DNA of 64,000 nucleotides from Apus apus (GCF_020740795.1 NC_067283.1:5297659-5361658), one strand, 5' to 3'. Counted from the first letter of the stretch, positions 19,513 to 32,385 are shown. Numbers and translations are program-made. The notes: generated by a model not told the origin, from the letters alone.

Positions 19513-19782
19513 GAATCACAGAATCACAGACTATTAGGGGTTGGAAGGGACCTCCAAAGATCATCGAGTCCAACCCCGTTGCCAGAGCAGGACCAAAAAA
19601 ACCCTAGGGCAGGTCACTCAGAAAGGCATCCAGATGAGTCTTGAAAGTCTCCAGAAAAGGAGACTCCACAGCCTCTCTGGGGAGCCTATTCCAGTGCTCT
19701 GTAACCCTCAGAATGAATAAGTTCTTCCTCATGTTGAGGTGAAACTTCCTGTGCTTGAGTTTGAATCCACGTGTCCCCATTC
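19513..19782 (-). mobile_element. CR1 LINE, 3' fragment
   Basis: Read on the minus strand it ends in GTGATTCTGTGATTCC-type tail repeats, preceded by the reverse complement of 'ggggttggaagggacctcc' and of 'catccagatgagtcttgaaagt'. Translated in that direction it gives decayed CR1 ORF2 C-terminal residues. Confidence 0.85.
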
Positions 19783-19789
19783 ACACCTG

Positions 19790-22700
19790 CTTATCCTCAG
19801 CATGTCAGTAAAATCCCATCCACGTGTTGTTCCCCTCCTGAAGCTGGAAGCTCATCCCTGCAGATGGAAACCCCATTTCCAAATACCTCTATCCCTAGAT
19901 GTGGGAGCTGCATGGGCTGAATCCCACCTACCTCATCCTCCTCCCAGCTTTACTCCCCCCCCAGAGAACTGGTCCCCTGACAAAAGTGACTGCTAAATAC
20001 CAGCATCTCCATGACTGGGCTGGGGGAATTTGCTTGGATGGGTGAGCACCCATAAAAGCTGGCTGGGAAACCAGTGCTGCTGCTTAATCCCAGAGCCTGG
20101 CAGCTCATTGGTGGTGCTCGGTCAGCGAGGAGAGGTTTAAATCTCTGGCCCCAACCTCTGTGCCCAGAGGCCTTGGTCCACGGGGGAGCTCTTCTGGTGG
20201 AGACACGCTCTGAAGGTTGGTGGGAAGAGAGGCAGCTGCCTCCCTGCCCCGGTTTGGAGGCTGCCAAAAGGGTGAGTGGTCCTGGGATGCTGCACCTAAT
20301 ATTGTGTGAGGAAGGGTGGTCCTGGGAGGGTGAGAGTCTGAGGAGAGCATCTCTAGTTATTGACCTCAGGACCTGCTCTTAAGGCTTCAGTGCCTTTTAA
20401 AATGTCATGTGCTACCTTTTGCAAAGGAAGGGAATAAAAGACGGGACAAGGCTGCAGCAGGGAGCATCAGTGGGATTTTAGGAGGCATTTAGTGAAGAGT
20501 GAGAACCAGGGATGCTCTAAAACATCCTGCATATCCCCACGACTGCTCTCTCCTGACTCTGGGATCACACTTTGCCCTGTTTGCAAACAGCAGCGTTTTC
20601 TCTCACTTTCAGTTCTACAAAGGACAGTGAGGATTTGGAATTCAAGCTTTTTCTTTTTTTGCCATGGTTTGAGTGGGAATTGTAAACATGTTTGTTCGTT
20701 TGTTTGTTTGTTCATTTTTAAAAAAGAAGTAGTCTGGGGTTTGACTGTTTTGGCCTAGGTTATGTTTGGTTTTTGTTACAACTGCATGGCTCAGGGATCA
20801 ATCTTTATATGTGAGGACTGAGATTTTCACATGCTCACGTAACCACCTCAGATGTAACAACACCACTGTTTACAGTCGGATAACAAAAATCATACCACTT
20901 GACAACACTTTTTTTACTGATTCCAAACTCTCAAGAGTAGACCTTGTCCTTTCAAATAAGTTTGTACAGCATCACGTGCAACAGAACCCTAATTTGGAGG
21001 CAGGGGGGCATCTCTAGTATAGATCATAAATGTAATGATTAATACACATCAAAACATAAATAATTCTCTTTTGAAAGGGTTTAAGGAAGATTTTGAGCTG
21101 TCTGCAAGTCATATGCTGCAATCACTTGAGCAGCTCTGGCACATAGAGCTAATATATGAATTCTGGGGTGGGAAATGGGTTGAAAAGATAAGCAGCAGAA
21201 CCAGAGGAAGGTGCTAAACAAATAAGTAAAATAAAATAATGTAACTAAAAAGCAGCTTTGTCGAAAAGGAAATAAGATTTAAAATATAATTTCATGCTTT
21301 AGGAATTGTCTACTGAATTGCAGTTAAACAATTAACATTTTTTATGTGCATTTGCAAATCTGAGGGGGTGGGAGGGGGTGAAGGAAAAAAACAAGCTACT
21401 GAAGAGTGTCTTGCTTCCTGCACTTGAGGTTCAAAATCAGTTTACAATTTCCAGCACCTCTAAACTGAAAGCTCGTGATTCTGCAAGTGTTTTTGGCTCC
21501 TCAGTGTCAGCTGGATTTTTCTTTCGCAGGAGCAACACAAAAAAAACCAACAACCCAGGTAATTTAAACAGCTCCTAAGAAGTGTTGGGAAAATTTAGCC
21601 TCAGGCAGAGCTGAGCATCTGCCCCAAGGCAGCTTGGGGCTATTTCTGGGCTTTGCAAAAATCCAGGAATGTGAACGACTCTATTCCTGGTACCAAAAAA
21701 TGCCAAGAAGCTCTGTGGAGAGACAGCTGTGAGTGGCATTGCTGGCTGGGGACGTGGCCTTCCCGAGTGGGCCAACTGCTGTGGGCTGGTCTTTGCTTAG
21801 GGGGGTCCTCCAGCACCCCCAGGGGCTGCTCCCCAGGCTTTTGGGATACTGACAAAGCAGATGCAGCCCTGTCTGTGTCCTCTGCGTTGCCTTGTTCTCC
21901 AGGTGCCTCTGCTGTCTGCGGAGGGTTGATAAAGGCTGGGTGGATGTTCAATACATGGTTCTCCTGGGCTGTGGATTCCTGGGATCTCAGTACCCAGCAC
22001 TGCCCTCTGACATGCTGGGGATCGTGTACAACATCCCAGTCACGCTGTCATGGTTCTCCTACCCTCCAGTAACTCTTTATCTGTTATTTACACAGAGGTT
22101 TTTCACTGAAATGGTGATAAACGCTTGACTGGGTGTCTTATTTCCCTGTTTCTCTCTCTCCCCTGTCCCTGATCACTGGCCAGCAGCAGGGCTGTGTTAT
22201 CCCTAATCCTTCTGTCAGGCTCCATTTCGTCAGCATGTTCTACCTGCTCCTGTAGAGCAACATCTCAGCCCTCACAGACTGCAATTCAGGATAAGCACTC
22301 ATGCTAAAGGCTTCCCTCCCTCTAAAACCCCTTCCCCAGGGAAAGCTACACCAAGTTACCCCCAGGAATAACCTCTGTCTGGGGAGAGGGCTTCTCAGCA
22401 TGCCATGAATACCAGACCTTTTAAGGGAAGCCCTCTCTAACCGCCGCCAGGAGATACCTTGGGAATGTCTGTGCAGGCATGAACCCTTAGGAGCATCACT
22501 GACCACACTTCCCACCCGGGGATGCAGAGCACGGGCAGGGTCAGGGCCGAGCTGTGCATCTTTAAGCATTTCTTTGCCATGCCCTGGTGTTTACATGGGG
22601 GCATTGCATGGATACCACACGGCTCTGAGGAGCTGCTGGGACCCTGCCTTTGCTTTCTATTCTTATCCTGGTGTTTCCATGCTGCTGTCAGCTCTTTATC

Positions 22701-24630
22701 ACTGACAGCCAGAAAAAACCCACCACCTTAATACTGCTCTGGAAGAAACAGCCATAGCTAAAAAAAACAACGAATGGTAACAGTGTCTCTTAAAGAGAAA
22801 ACCCCAACCTGTTGGTCACTATTGAGTTTCCCCAGGATTTCCTTTTGTTTCTGAATGAAATTGCCAGTGAGAATACGTGGGGGAGGAGAGAAATGATTGG
22901 CTTGATAAAACACCAGGTTGTACACTACTTAATGCAGAGATTCCTGCTACCGTGTTCAGATCCAGGTCAGGGTGTTTTGCTGGTGCCAAAGAAGGATCTT
23001 AATCCTTCTAGCAACAGGGTTAGGTCATCTGCACCTGGTTTCCCCCAAAAAGGAAGCTTTTCAATCCTGAAAAATGCTGCATCAGTTCAAGGGCTGAAAA
23101 CAGCCTTTGTAAGATGCTCCTACAAATTTCCACCCATGCTGGATCCCTTAATTGCCACTAGTGGATTATCTGCCTGGACAAGGACACGGGTTTTTGAGTT
23201 TGGCCTCTTCAAATCAATGATATCTGTGCCTGAGGCATCAGCTCCACCTCTTTTCCCCTAAATCCCTGCTTTCTAACAAAAATCTGAAGCTACTTCACAT
23301 ATTTTTCAGCAAAGATTTGGATGAAAACTGGAGACCTGGACGGAATGAGGGGAAGCTAAAGAGTTTCTGTTATTCTTGCACCAATCCAGCAGGATGTGCT
23401 TTTCAGAAGGGAACATTAGCCACTGCCAAAAGGATGGGCAGAAAAAGATCATTGTCATCTCAGGCCCTTGGGGTCGTGCCCTTCACAAAGGGACAGAGGG
23501 GCAGCACCAAGACCTGGAGTCCTGGCTGATTTCTGCTGGCCACAACACAGAGCTGAGGACTAAAAGACTTCAGCAAATGGATAATCAGGTACGAGACACA
23601 CACAGACAGGGGTAGATTTCTGCTCCATCTTACAGAGTGGTGCAGGTTTTTGGAGTTACTTCCCATACATGAGCACAAACAGGGAGTGGTATGGGCATAT
23701 CAATACTGGTGACCCAACAGGGTCCTGAAGCCCTTTACTTGGGCTCAGGGCTACAAACACATTTTTCAGCCCTCCCTGGAGACTGAGGGAGAAGAGGGAG
23801 GGAAAGATATGCCCTCCTTTAATTAATCCTACTCTGCCTTCTGTTCCCTAGGGATGTAAGATGAAGCAAAGCTCGTTTCCCTCCAGACAGCCCACACCTT
23901 GCTGCCTCCAGTCTTCATCATGGTTTTGATCTGGAAGATGTCCCCTCCACCCCCAGCATCCATCCAGCTCAACTGAATCCCATACAGATTCTTTCTCCTG
24001 TTACTGGTCACGGTGACCAGAATCATGGTAAATAACAGCATTTTGGGGGGAGAGAGTAAACCTTGAGATCTGGCCCCATGAATTTATGCCTCAAAGGCAG
24101 GAATGTCAATATTTCAGGACAGGACAAAAATACACACGTGCAAAGCTCTGTTTCTACCTTGACCATGGCCAAGCACCCTAGATGATGGTGTTGAACCACC
24201 ATCTGTGAACCACAGACACAGCACCTTCTGCAGCAGAGGGTGGGATTCACCAAGCTCTGCTCCAACAAAGTAAAATCCGTGGCTTTCCAGGAGCTGCAAC
24301 ACTGCTTTCATAGCACGAGGTGCTAAGTATCCTCATTTGCCCTGCATTTTTAGCACCAGTTTGAGGTTCCTATTCATGCAACACTTCACCCCGCTCTAAT
24401 CTACCCCCCAAAATTACTTACAGGGAGGTGTCTGTAGTCCCAACAGCTGTGTCACACCGTGGACAGTCCCAGTGGAAAATCTGTGTGAAACTCACGAGCT
24501 GGGCAGCCCTTAGTGTATCCTCTGAGGAGCCCTGCTCCTCTCCCCACACCCTGAGTCCTGTTCACTGCCTCCCAGTGGTCTCTGGCAGCTGGTTTTATCG
24601 CTGATCACTGGGCTATGTTGAGAGGATGAA
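19790..24630. other. Non-coding, nothing firm
   Basis: A (TTTG)n-like run lies at about 20689-20712. A 149-codon plus-strand frame at 22812-23261 has no recognisable motif or splice context and is not called as a gene. Confidence 0.45.
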
Positions 24631-24639
24631 CCACTCGGT

Positions 24640-24685
24640 CTATTTTTAGGGAAGAGTGAAATTTCTCTTCCACCAGGCTGAGTCA
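24640..24685. promoter_or_regulatory. MEF2 plus AP-1 motif pair
   Basis: CTATTTTTAG at 24640-24649 is a perfect MEF2 consensus and TGAGTCA at 24679-24685 a perfect AP-1 site, 30 bases apart. One MEF2 match per 16 kb is expected by chance, so this is weak evidence for a muscle enhancer. Confidence 0.2.
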
Positions 24686-24689
24686 ATCA

Positions 24690-26755
24690 TTGGGGTTTAG
24701 CAATCCTACAGGGAGGCTGGGAAAGTCTGGGGGCCTGGCTTATTTTCAGAACTTATTCATTCAAAATACCCCTGGAGTAATCTGGTACGGGACAGGGGAT
24801 GCTTCCAGGCAGTGGTGCAAGGGGGAAGAGGCATTTCCCTGACTCACTGTCATGTCCTCAGGCTGTGATCCACATGCCAGGCCCACATCACCTCTGGCCA
24901 CAGCCCCAGTTTAAAGGGAAAAGCTGGGAAGGTGAAAGTTACTAGCTAAATTTCTGGTTCCCTACCTTCCTCATCAGTTTCAATATTTTAGAACAAAGGA
25001 AAAAAAATAATTAGGAGAGTGAGGGGAGTCATGTATGCCAAGATGGACTATTGAGCTCTCTGTTTTATGGCTAGTTGGGAATCATCCCCATCCTTGCAGT
25101 CCACCTGTTAGCAAACCAGGTAGCTGCTCGGGGGAGGGGTGTCTGGAGAGGGATAACAATAACACATTCAGCTCTGGAGAGCTCCTGATGCCCTCAGGGC
25201 TCAGCTGGGCAATGGGGGATAGTTTTAGCATATTAATGATGGGTGTAACTGTGCTCCAGATATGGGGACCCTGGCCAGGCTGGGTTACAAATACAAACAC
25301 AGCCAAAGGCTCTGGGGTTTATTTTAACAGACCATTTTTACCAGGCTGGGGTAGCAAGATGTTTGAGGTACCCAATAATGCTTGCATTGGGTCCAACTGC
25401 TCTCTTTGCTTTACTTTCCTGACACCTTTAGAGAGCACAACCTGAGTAAATCACCACTTAGTGGTGAGAGAAGATGTGGGTTGGCTGTGCCAGTACCAGA
25501 AGTCACCATCATTTGAGACAGAACACTCCCTCTGAGGTACTTAGAATGACAAAACACAGAGTAAAGGCCACAAGAGACTCATGGTTGGTCCCATCCTCCT
25601 TGTACCCTCCCCAGCCATGCCCATGGCCCACAGCACCCAGTGCCAGACAAGGTGAGCCACAGTGATGGGGCAGACAGATGCACAGACATGAACTGTGCTG
25701 GACCAGAGGGTCCTGGGGCAAAAATCTCATCTATTTTACCTGCCAACACAGAAACTATCTTAACCTTCTGTGCCTCTGATGTTAGGGGTGCTGCCCCAGG
25801 GTCTTTCAGCCTCTGCAGTGTGTTTGTACAGGGTGTAGCACAGTTCAACCAGGCTTCTTGGTCAGCATAAAGATCTCAGCAGCATCGTGCTGAGCAGGTG
25901 AAGCATGACCCTGGTCCCCAAAGGGGCTCCATGCTCTTTACTCCCAAGGGCCAAGCAACTTACTGCTGCTGATTTTCCAGCTTGAGGTGCTTAAATTTTT
26001 TTTGTTCCCTCCTCCTGAATACCTGTTGCTCCTCTCTTTTACCTGTGTGTCTGCAGGTAGCAGTCCCTGGAGAGGAAGTTACGAGTGGGTGACAGTTCAG
26101 GGTATGATGAGTTTTCCTCACCCACATCACATCAATCCCATCTGCCCAGCTCCATAAGACCATCTGCTTTCAACAAGGTTTCTCCCTACCATTGCCCAGT
26201 TTCTTTAAACATCCTGCAAGGTTATAAATTACCAGTCCCCTGCAGTTTCTGTTAAGCTTGGTGCCCAGGAAGATCATCACTCCTCCTTCTGAGGAGGTCT
26301 TTGTGTCCTTTCTGGCTTCCTTCAATAACTGAGGAGCAGAGAAAACAGCTAAATCAGAATAGGCTGAATTTTAACTATCTGGGGGTGTGGGCAGGTACAG
26401 CCACCCTTGTTCCTGAGGAGAAGACTGTAGATTGTGAGTGACAGCTGTGAGTGAGGTGGCAATAGGCAGCCCAGGAGGAGGAGGCTGGATTAGTCTGTGC
26501 CCAGTGCATCCCACCATGAGGAGCAGAAAAATGAGGGATGTCATTAGGAAGGTGACAGACAGGTCTTTTGTGGCCAGCCAGGCTGTGAGTCAGAGGGAGG
26601 GGGATGGCAGGGGCTGTGGGCAAGCACACACCTGCTCAGGTAGGGTGAGCTGGGTGGCAGGGGTGCCAGCACACAGTGGTGGGCTGGGGGCAGGGTGTGT
26701 GCTCCATGTGGGTGGGGGGGACGTAAAGGCAGGAGGGGAAGGACAGGGTGTATTG
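24690..26755. other. Non-coding, nothing firm
   Basis: Unique sequence. A lysine-rich minus-strand stretch at about 25965-26059 has possible splice sites (TCTCCAG acceptor near 26069, GTAAGT donor near 25964). It joins in no phase I could connect to XIRP1, so it is left uncalled. Confidence 0.4.
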
Positions 26756-26765
26756 GCTCATGTCT

Positions 26766-26995
26766 GTGTCCTTGGCACGTGTGTGTGTGTGTCCTTGTGG
26801 TGTATGTGTGTCCTTGTGCTGTGCATGTGTGTCCTTGTGGGGTGTGTGTGTCCTTGTGGGGTGTGTGACCTTGTGGCTTGTATCTGCCTTGGTGGTATGT
26901 GATTGTTCTTGTGTGTGTGTGTCCTTGTGGTGTGTGTGTCCCTGTGGCATGTGTGTGTGTCCCTGTGGTGTGCATTTGCTCAGCAGGAACACATG
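26766..26995. repeat. GT-rich minisatellite
   Basis: A degenerate unit of about 18-20 bases built on 'tgtgtgtccttgtggtg' is repeated roughly eight to nine times, interspersed with plain GT runs. It explains the apparent 212-codon minus-strand frame rich in HTHTPQGHTH and the cysteine/valine-rich plus-strand frames. Confidence 0.85.
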
Positions 26996-27538
26996 GGGTG
27001 CATGCATATGTCTCTCTCTTCATCTGCAATGTGTATCTGCCTGTCTGTCTGTCCAGCTTCAGCACACAAGACACATATGCAGGGGTGGTGGTCTGTCTGC
27101 ATGCATGGCTGGCTGTCCAGGCTCCTGCTGCCTCCCTCTCCATCCCTAGGTGAAGGACCTGGCCTCCTACAGACTGTGACATCCATCACTGCCCCTGCAA
27201 ACTGTTCCTGTGAGCACCCTTCTGCAAGCCTGCAAGATCTGAGCTACCTGACAGCTCTGCACGGCTCCTGGGTAAAGGCTCTTCAGGTTGGATGGAGTGA
27301 GAGAAGAGACTAAGGCTCGCAGGAAAAAAACAGCTAGATGGGACTAACTTGTCTGGATCACTGCTGCCAGCCCAGCTGCTGGCAGGGCTTGGCCAGGCAT
27401 GAGTGGAGGCTGATCCTCCAGGACTGCTCCCAAGACACCCCCCAAAAATGTGCCTGTGATCCCAGCATCCCTGACTGGTGGTCACAGGGACTGGGAGAAG
27501 TAAAAGGGAGGCCATGACAATCATCTCCCACTTTCCCT

Positions 27539-27745
27539 AGAATCACAGAATTGGTTTGGTTGGAAAAGACCTTTCAGGTCACCGAGTCCAACCATTAACC
27601 CAACACTACCAAGTCATTCGATAACCCATGTCCCTCAGCACCACATCTACACAGCTTTTAAATACCCCCAAGAACAGTGACTCCAGCACTGCCCTCGGCT
27701 GCCTGTTCCAGTGCCTGACAACCTTTTTTTTGCTCATCAAAACCA
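27539..27745 (-). mobile_element. CR1 LINE, 3' fragment
   Basis: Minus-strand CR1 3' end: AATTCTGTGATTCT tail, then reverse complements of 'ttggaaaagacctttcaggtc' and 'ccgagtccaaccattaaccc'. It belongs to a different subfamily from the copy at 28327, judging by the diagnostic bases near the tail. Confidence 0.8.
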
Positions 27746-27899
27746 ACTCCTGAAAGGAAATCGAGCTTATAGGGCTTATTTTGACTGCAGGAGCTTCTAT
27801 CATTGCAAGCGCCAGAGCTGCCTTGAGCTCGGAGCCACCTGCAGCACGAGCACAGCCTTGTGTCTTCAATCAGTGCTCCCCCCCCACCACCTTTCAGAT

Positions 27900-28310
27900 C
27901 TTCCCGGTTGGCTGATGGTGTTTTCCCAAAACCCTTTCGCCGAGCGGAGTGGAGGCCGAGGCGCTGGAGAGGTGGAAGATGACAGCCTCCCTCCCTCCCT
28001 GCCCCGCTGGGGCTGGGACTCAGAACCCAGCAAGCTGCCGTGCAGCAGCATCCTTGCGGCAGCATCCTTGCGGCAGCATCCTTGCGGCAGCATCCTTGCA
28101 GGGACCCGTTTCGGGAGAGGAGCGGGGCGGTGTCCCTGTCGCTAGATGGCACCGCACGTCCTCGCAGGAGCAGCTGCGGGTGCTGCAGCCAGCCAGGGGC
28201 AGCACATCCCCTGCCAAGCCCGCCCTGCCAGCAAACCTGCCTCTCCCTGCTCGCAGGATGGGGGAGCCCACTGCTTTCTGCCCTATCCGTCGCCTCCTCT
28301 CCTTGCTGTG
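27900..28310. promoter_or_regulatory. CpG-rich island, possible promoter
   Basis: CpG dinucleotides are dense here (for example in CGCCGAGCGG, TTTCGGGAG, AGCGGGGCGG, CCGCACGTCCTCGC) compared with the CpG-poor flanks. A CTCF-like match TCGCTAGATGGCAC lies at 28139-28152 with two mismatches to the usual core. No coding exon is visible beside it. It may mark an unannotated transcript start or simply a GC-rich repeat-bearing patch. Confidence 0.35.
28046..28101. repeat. Four copies of a 14-bp tandem repeat
   Basis: The unit CAGCATCCTTGCGG begins at 28046, 28060, 28074 and 28088; the last copy ends in CAG instead of CGG. Because 14 is not a multiple of three, it cycles through all frames and produces alternating SILAA/RQHPCG peptides in overlapping false frames. 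Confidence 0.95.
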
Positions 28311-28326
28311 AAGATTCCCCGTGGGT

Positions 28327-28800
28327 AGAATCATAGAATCATAGAATCCTAGGGGTTGGAAGGGACCTTGAAAGACCATCCAGTCCAACCCCCCTGCCAG
28401 AGCAGGGTCACCCAGAGCACATCACACAGGAACGTGTCCAGGTGGGTTTTGAATGTCTCCAGTGAAGAAGACTCCACAACCTCTCTGGGCAGCCTGTTCC
28501 AGGGCTCTGTCACTGTCACAGTAAAAAATTTTTTTCTGATATTCACCTTAAACCTCCTATGCTCCAATTTGTATCCATTACTCCTTGTCCTATCACTGGT
28601 CTTCACTGAAAAAAGCTTAACTCCATCTTCTTGACACTCACCCTTTACGTATTTGTAAACATTGATGAGGTCACCCCTCAGTCTCCTTTTCTCCAAACTA
28701 AAGAGACCCAGCTCCCTCAGCCTTTCCTCATAAGGGAGATGTTCCACTCCCTTAATCATCTTTGTGGCTCTGCGCTGGACCCTTTCAAGCAGTAGAGGTG
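28327..28800 (-). mobile_element. CR1 LINE, 3' part with open ORF2 end
   Basis: The minus strand carries a still-open frame encoding the C-terminal domain of CR1 ORF2, including [33 protein letters not shown] and [10 protein letters not shown]. It is followed by the 3'UTR and an ATTCTATGATTCTATGATTCT tail ending at 28327. CR1 ORF2 is an endonuclease/reverse transcriptase; only its last part is present, so the copy is inactive. The intact frame suggests a relatively young insertion. Confidence 0.92.
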
Positions 28801-28809
28801 GAGACAAAG

Positions 28810-31710
28810 GCAGAAGAGGTAGGGGAGGTGAGGGGAGGAGGGAATTAAGTGCATTTCGGAGGCTGCCTGGATGCTCTGTGCTTTGCAGTCGCGTCAGGCT
28901 CCCGTTTCATCTCTGCACTGCACCGAGGTGACATCCTGGCCTGCCCTTCAGCTGGAAGCCCTGAATAATGGAGCTATATTAATACATCCATTCACCAGCA
29001 GATGTTTTGTGTGAGCTGGGGGGAATGGCATGCCCACATGCTTGCCCCTCTTTCTTGGCTGTGATTCTCCTTCTCTCTGATTGCCAGAATTCATCTAGAA
29101 GTTGTTAATTTTTAAACCCCGACTACCTGCAGCAAATTAGCTGGTGCCTTCTCCTTTTTAATATTACAGAAGTCAAGCTTTCAATCATTTCCCTTTGGGG
29201 AAGATGATTCCTTGATTTGCTGTCTTCCTTCCTAGGAAGTATTTTGTTTTACTGTGTAAGTCTTTCACCGCTCAGTTTAATCTCATTATTGCAAACTCAA
29301 GCCACTTGGACCTCTTTAATTGGGGACTTGGTGACATCTTTTGGTGGCAGCTTCCTCTGGATCATCTGTTATTGCCAGGGTGGCTGGGGATGTAGCCCAG
29401 CTCCTTTAGCTGCCTGGGAAAGGGCTTTTCTAAGGGGTGTAGCTGCCTTTGAGCAGTGCTCAGGACCCCAGCAGTGTCTCAGAGGTGACTGCCATGCCTG
29501 GGAAGAGGTACAGCAGCCAGTGCTTTGACATATTTTTGCTAATAAGCCAAATGCCAGTCAGCGATGTTGTCTTAAACAATGCCAAGCTGCTGTCCTCCAC
29601 ATCACAGGCCTAAGAACCATGCTCTGTGTTTAACCTTACAACACTGTGTGGCTTCAAAACACTCAGCACTTTGCCTTCCCCATCCCAGGTCACTGCATTG
29701 GTTGGCTGTCCCCTTCCAAGCCCTGGGGAAGGGCTGTGGGGCCATCCCTGGGTGATGGTGAAGTGACTCCTTACAGAAGACCTGCCCCAGTCACTGCTGG
29801 GGCTTGTGGAGCACTTATGTCTCTCTCACTCCATGGGAATGACCAAAGACAGCACAGAGTCCCAGACATGTCTTATCCCAGAAGAGATATGGGACAGCTC
29901 ATTCCTAGGCTTTTTTTAGGAAGCATTACACATCCTGCCTCTGAGCAAATCCAGCACCTACATCAGAGGTAGCTGTTCTATTCCCAGCTCTTTGGCTGAA
30001 ATTGCCTCCCTAGAAGGACCCCACACCACATAACCCCCAGCCCTGCCAAAGAACCCGAGCAGGAGATGACATGAAGTCTTTGCTATTGCAAGGTCTTTGC
30101 ATCATGGGCTGGAGAGTGCTATAAGGCCCCAAGATAGACCATGATTCATCCTCCTTCAGCCAGGAGAAGATGTTCCTCACGCTGTAATAGGCCTGCTGCA
30201 CTAGTACTGTGATGGTGGTTAACAAGATAGCAGGATGACTTCATGTGCTTTGATATTAAAAAACAATCCCACCAACGCTGTGGAAACTTCAGCTCCTTCA
30301 TTTGTCTGTGTGCTTACGTAAGAAACTCCTTTTCCCATGCAGCTGGGTAATTAAATACAGTGTCTCAAATCCTGGCAGCATGTGATTTTTTCTTTATTTT
30401 TTTTTTCTCTCTTGTGTGAAAGAAAAGGAAGAAATGGGAAGAGAACAAACCCTAGAGAGATGGGAGCGATGTTATGTCCCTGGATTCCTGACCCAGGCCC
30501 AAAGCAGTCAGGATGGTCCCTCTGGTCTCAAATCCACTTGTTATGGGATTGTTGGAGGGGTGTTTTCCTTCTACTCCAACTCTACAAAACCTTCCTGACA
30601 ATAAGGTTTGGTAAAATGTAACAATGCAGCCCTTTCCCCTGCAAAGCTTCAGCTTGGATGTCTCGCTGTTCACAGATGCCTCTTGCCTTGAAATATCCCT
30701 GACCTGCTTTAATCCTGATGATATCACAGTGTTAGGCATCTTCTTACATTCCCTATCTTAAGCCAAGCATGACTGTGTCTGATGCACCACTGCTGCCAAA
30801 TCAAAAAAGGAGCCCAGCCAAGGCTCCTCAGTCAGGTACAAAGGAACCTCTCTCTTTTCCTGTCCCCTAGGCTGAGGTGCAGGGAGTTATTACTCATCCC
30901 AAACTAAGCACGGACCTACTTCTGCCTTGGCATTTATCAGCAGCCATTTTTCAGTGTAGGGACAACAGCACGGGGGGAGCCAGGGTGGCTCTGAGGACCC
31001 ACCACCAGCCCAGATCCCACCTGTGCTGGGATTTGCCAACTCCCAGTCAGGGCTGGAAGGGGTAGAGCTGCAGTCGTGAGGCTGTCCACCCTCTGCACTC
31101 CCTATCCTTGGCCAAGCTCCTGCATGGCCAGTCCTGGCATCACCCACAAAACCCCCAGCCCAAACCCCCTGTTCAGTCTCTGCTGCTGGAGGACACAGAA
31201 ATACAACTTTGCAGGAGGACTGAGTAGACCCTTCCCAGCTACAACTCCAGAACTGGTAGCAGAGAAGCAATGATGACTGGTAACCAAAATAAATCCAACT
31301 CACAGCTTCTGCCTGGGGCTGAGTCACCAGCTGTATCTGGCACTGAGGAGGTGATCCCATGCCTGCTGTGGGACAGCTTCCCTTCCTGTGTGGGAACAAC
31401 AGAGGATAAGCAGGTCAATCCCCACAAACAGGAACTGCACAAAGGCCCAGCTTGAAGGCAACTGCACCAAAGGCTCATCAGAGGCAGAGGTGGCCCTGAC
31501 ATTGACCCCACATATTGTGTGTGGCTTGGATTTTTTTTTTTTTTTTTTTTCCTGTAGACTTGACCCAGGCTTGGCTTTGCTCTCCAAGGACAGTGCTTCA
31601 CAGCTTTTTGGCCCTCCCTCTCTTCCCAGAGCTAAGTGGTATTTTCTTTACCTATTCTAGCTTTTGAGGCCACTGATGATGCCCCTTCTAGGCTAGGCTT
31701 ATTCAATGAT
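28810..31710. other. Non-coding, possible conserved patch
   Basis: AT-rich, CpG-poor sequence at about 29060-29340 has several TAAT cores and looks like a possible conserved non-coding element. A T-run lies at about 31520-31543. No gene is supported. Confidence 0.35.
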
Positions 31711-31715
31711 TTTGT

Positions 31716-31790
31716 AGAATCATAGAATGGTTTGGGTTGGAAGGGACCTTAAAGATCATCCAGTTCCAAACCCATGCAGTTCCCAGCATG
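31716..31790 (-). mobile_element. CR1 LINE, short 3' tail
   Basis: Reverse complement of AGAATCATAGAATGG followed by 'tttgggttggaagggacctt' and 'aaagatcatccagtt'. Only the extreme 3' end is recognisable. Confidence 0.8.
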
Positions 31791-32385
31791 ATCTCAGTGT
31801 CTCAAACCCAGTAATGACTGGTGCTGCCCTTTGCTGTACTCACAGTGATGGGACAAGTCCCTCCTGTGCAGCAGTAATGAATAGGGTGGTATCACGCAGT
31901 GGTGAGATGGACATGACCATTTCAGACAGGATCTTATCCATAATCAATATTCCAGATGGCAGCAACCTCACGGGGGCCTCTTGTTGCCTTGATGTAGGTC
32001 TCTCTCCAATCTAGGCTGCCCATTCCTACCAACTCCTTCCCTCCAGGAAAAAGATCATGGCAAGGAACAGGACATATGAACTGTGTCCCTGATACCATTA
32101 AATCACCCAGGGCTGGATGGGCCTTGAGGTGAATGATGTGGGAGCACAGAAAGACAGATGGGTGTCTGGATTGAGAGGACCAGGCCAAGGAGGTGTGTTC
32201 TGTGTCTGGGTAGAGTTTCAGGGCTGGAAGTTCAAGCCATAGGTGATTATGAATCTGTGCTTGCTTGTAGATGTTGCCTGGCTCCAGACATTGTCAGCTG
32301 CTTGCATGAACTGCCTCTAACATCCATTTCCAGCTCCTTTGGTGCTTTAGTATTAAATAGCAGAGACAGGTCTATCTTTCACTTG

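Noticed and set aside
22812..23261. 149-codon plus-strand frame
   Set aside because: No recognisable family, no splice sites and average composition.
25965..26069. Lysine-rich minus-strand block with splice-like borders
   Set aside because: Its phases (1 in, 2 out) match no neighbouring exon; composition alone is not enough.
26544..27182. 212-codon minus-strand frame
   Set aside because: It is made by the GT-rich minisatellite (repeating HTPQGHTH) and has no unique protein-like core.
30890..31399. 169-codon minus-strand frame
   Set aside because: Rich in Trp, Cys and Gly with no domain; typical of GC-rich non-coding DNA.
31934..32188. Minus-strand frame ending LDWRETYIKATRGPREVAA
   Set aside because: Protein-like for about 25 residues, with possible acceptors, but I could not place a donor or a phase consistent with the upstream exons.
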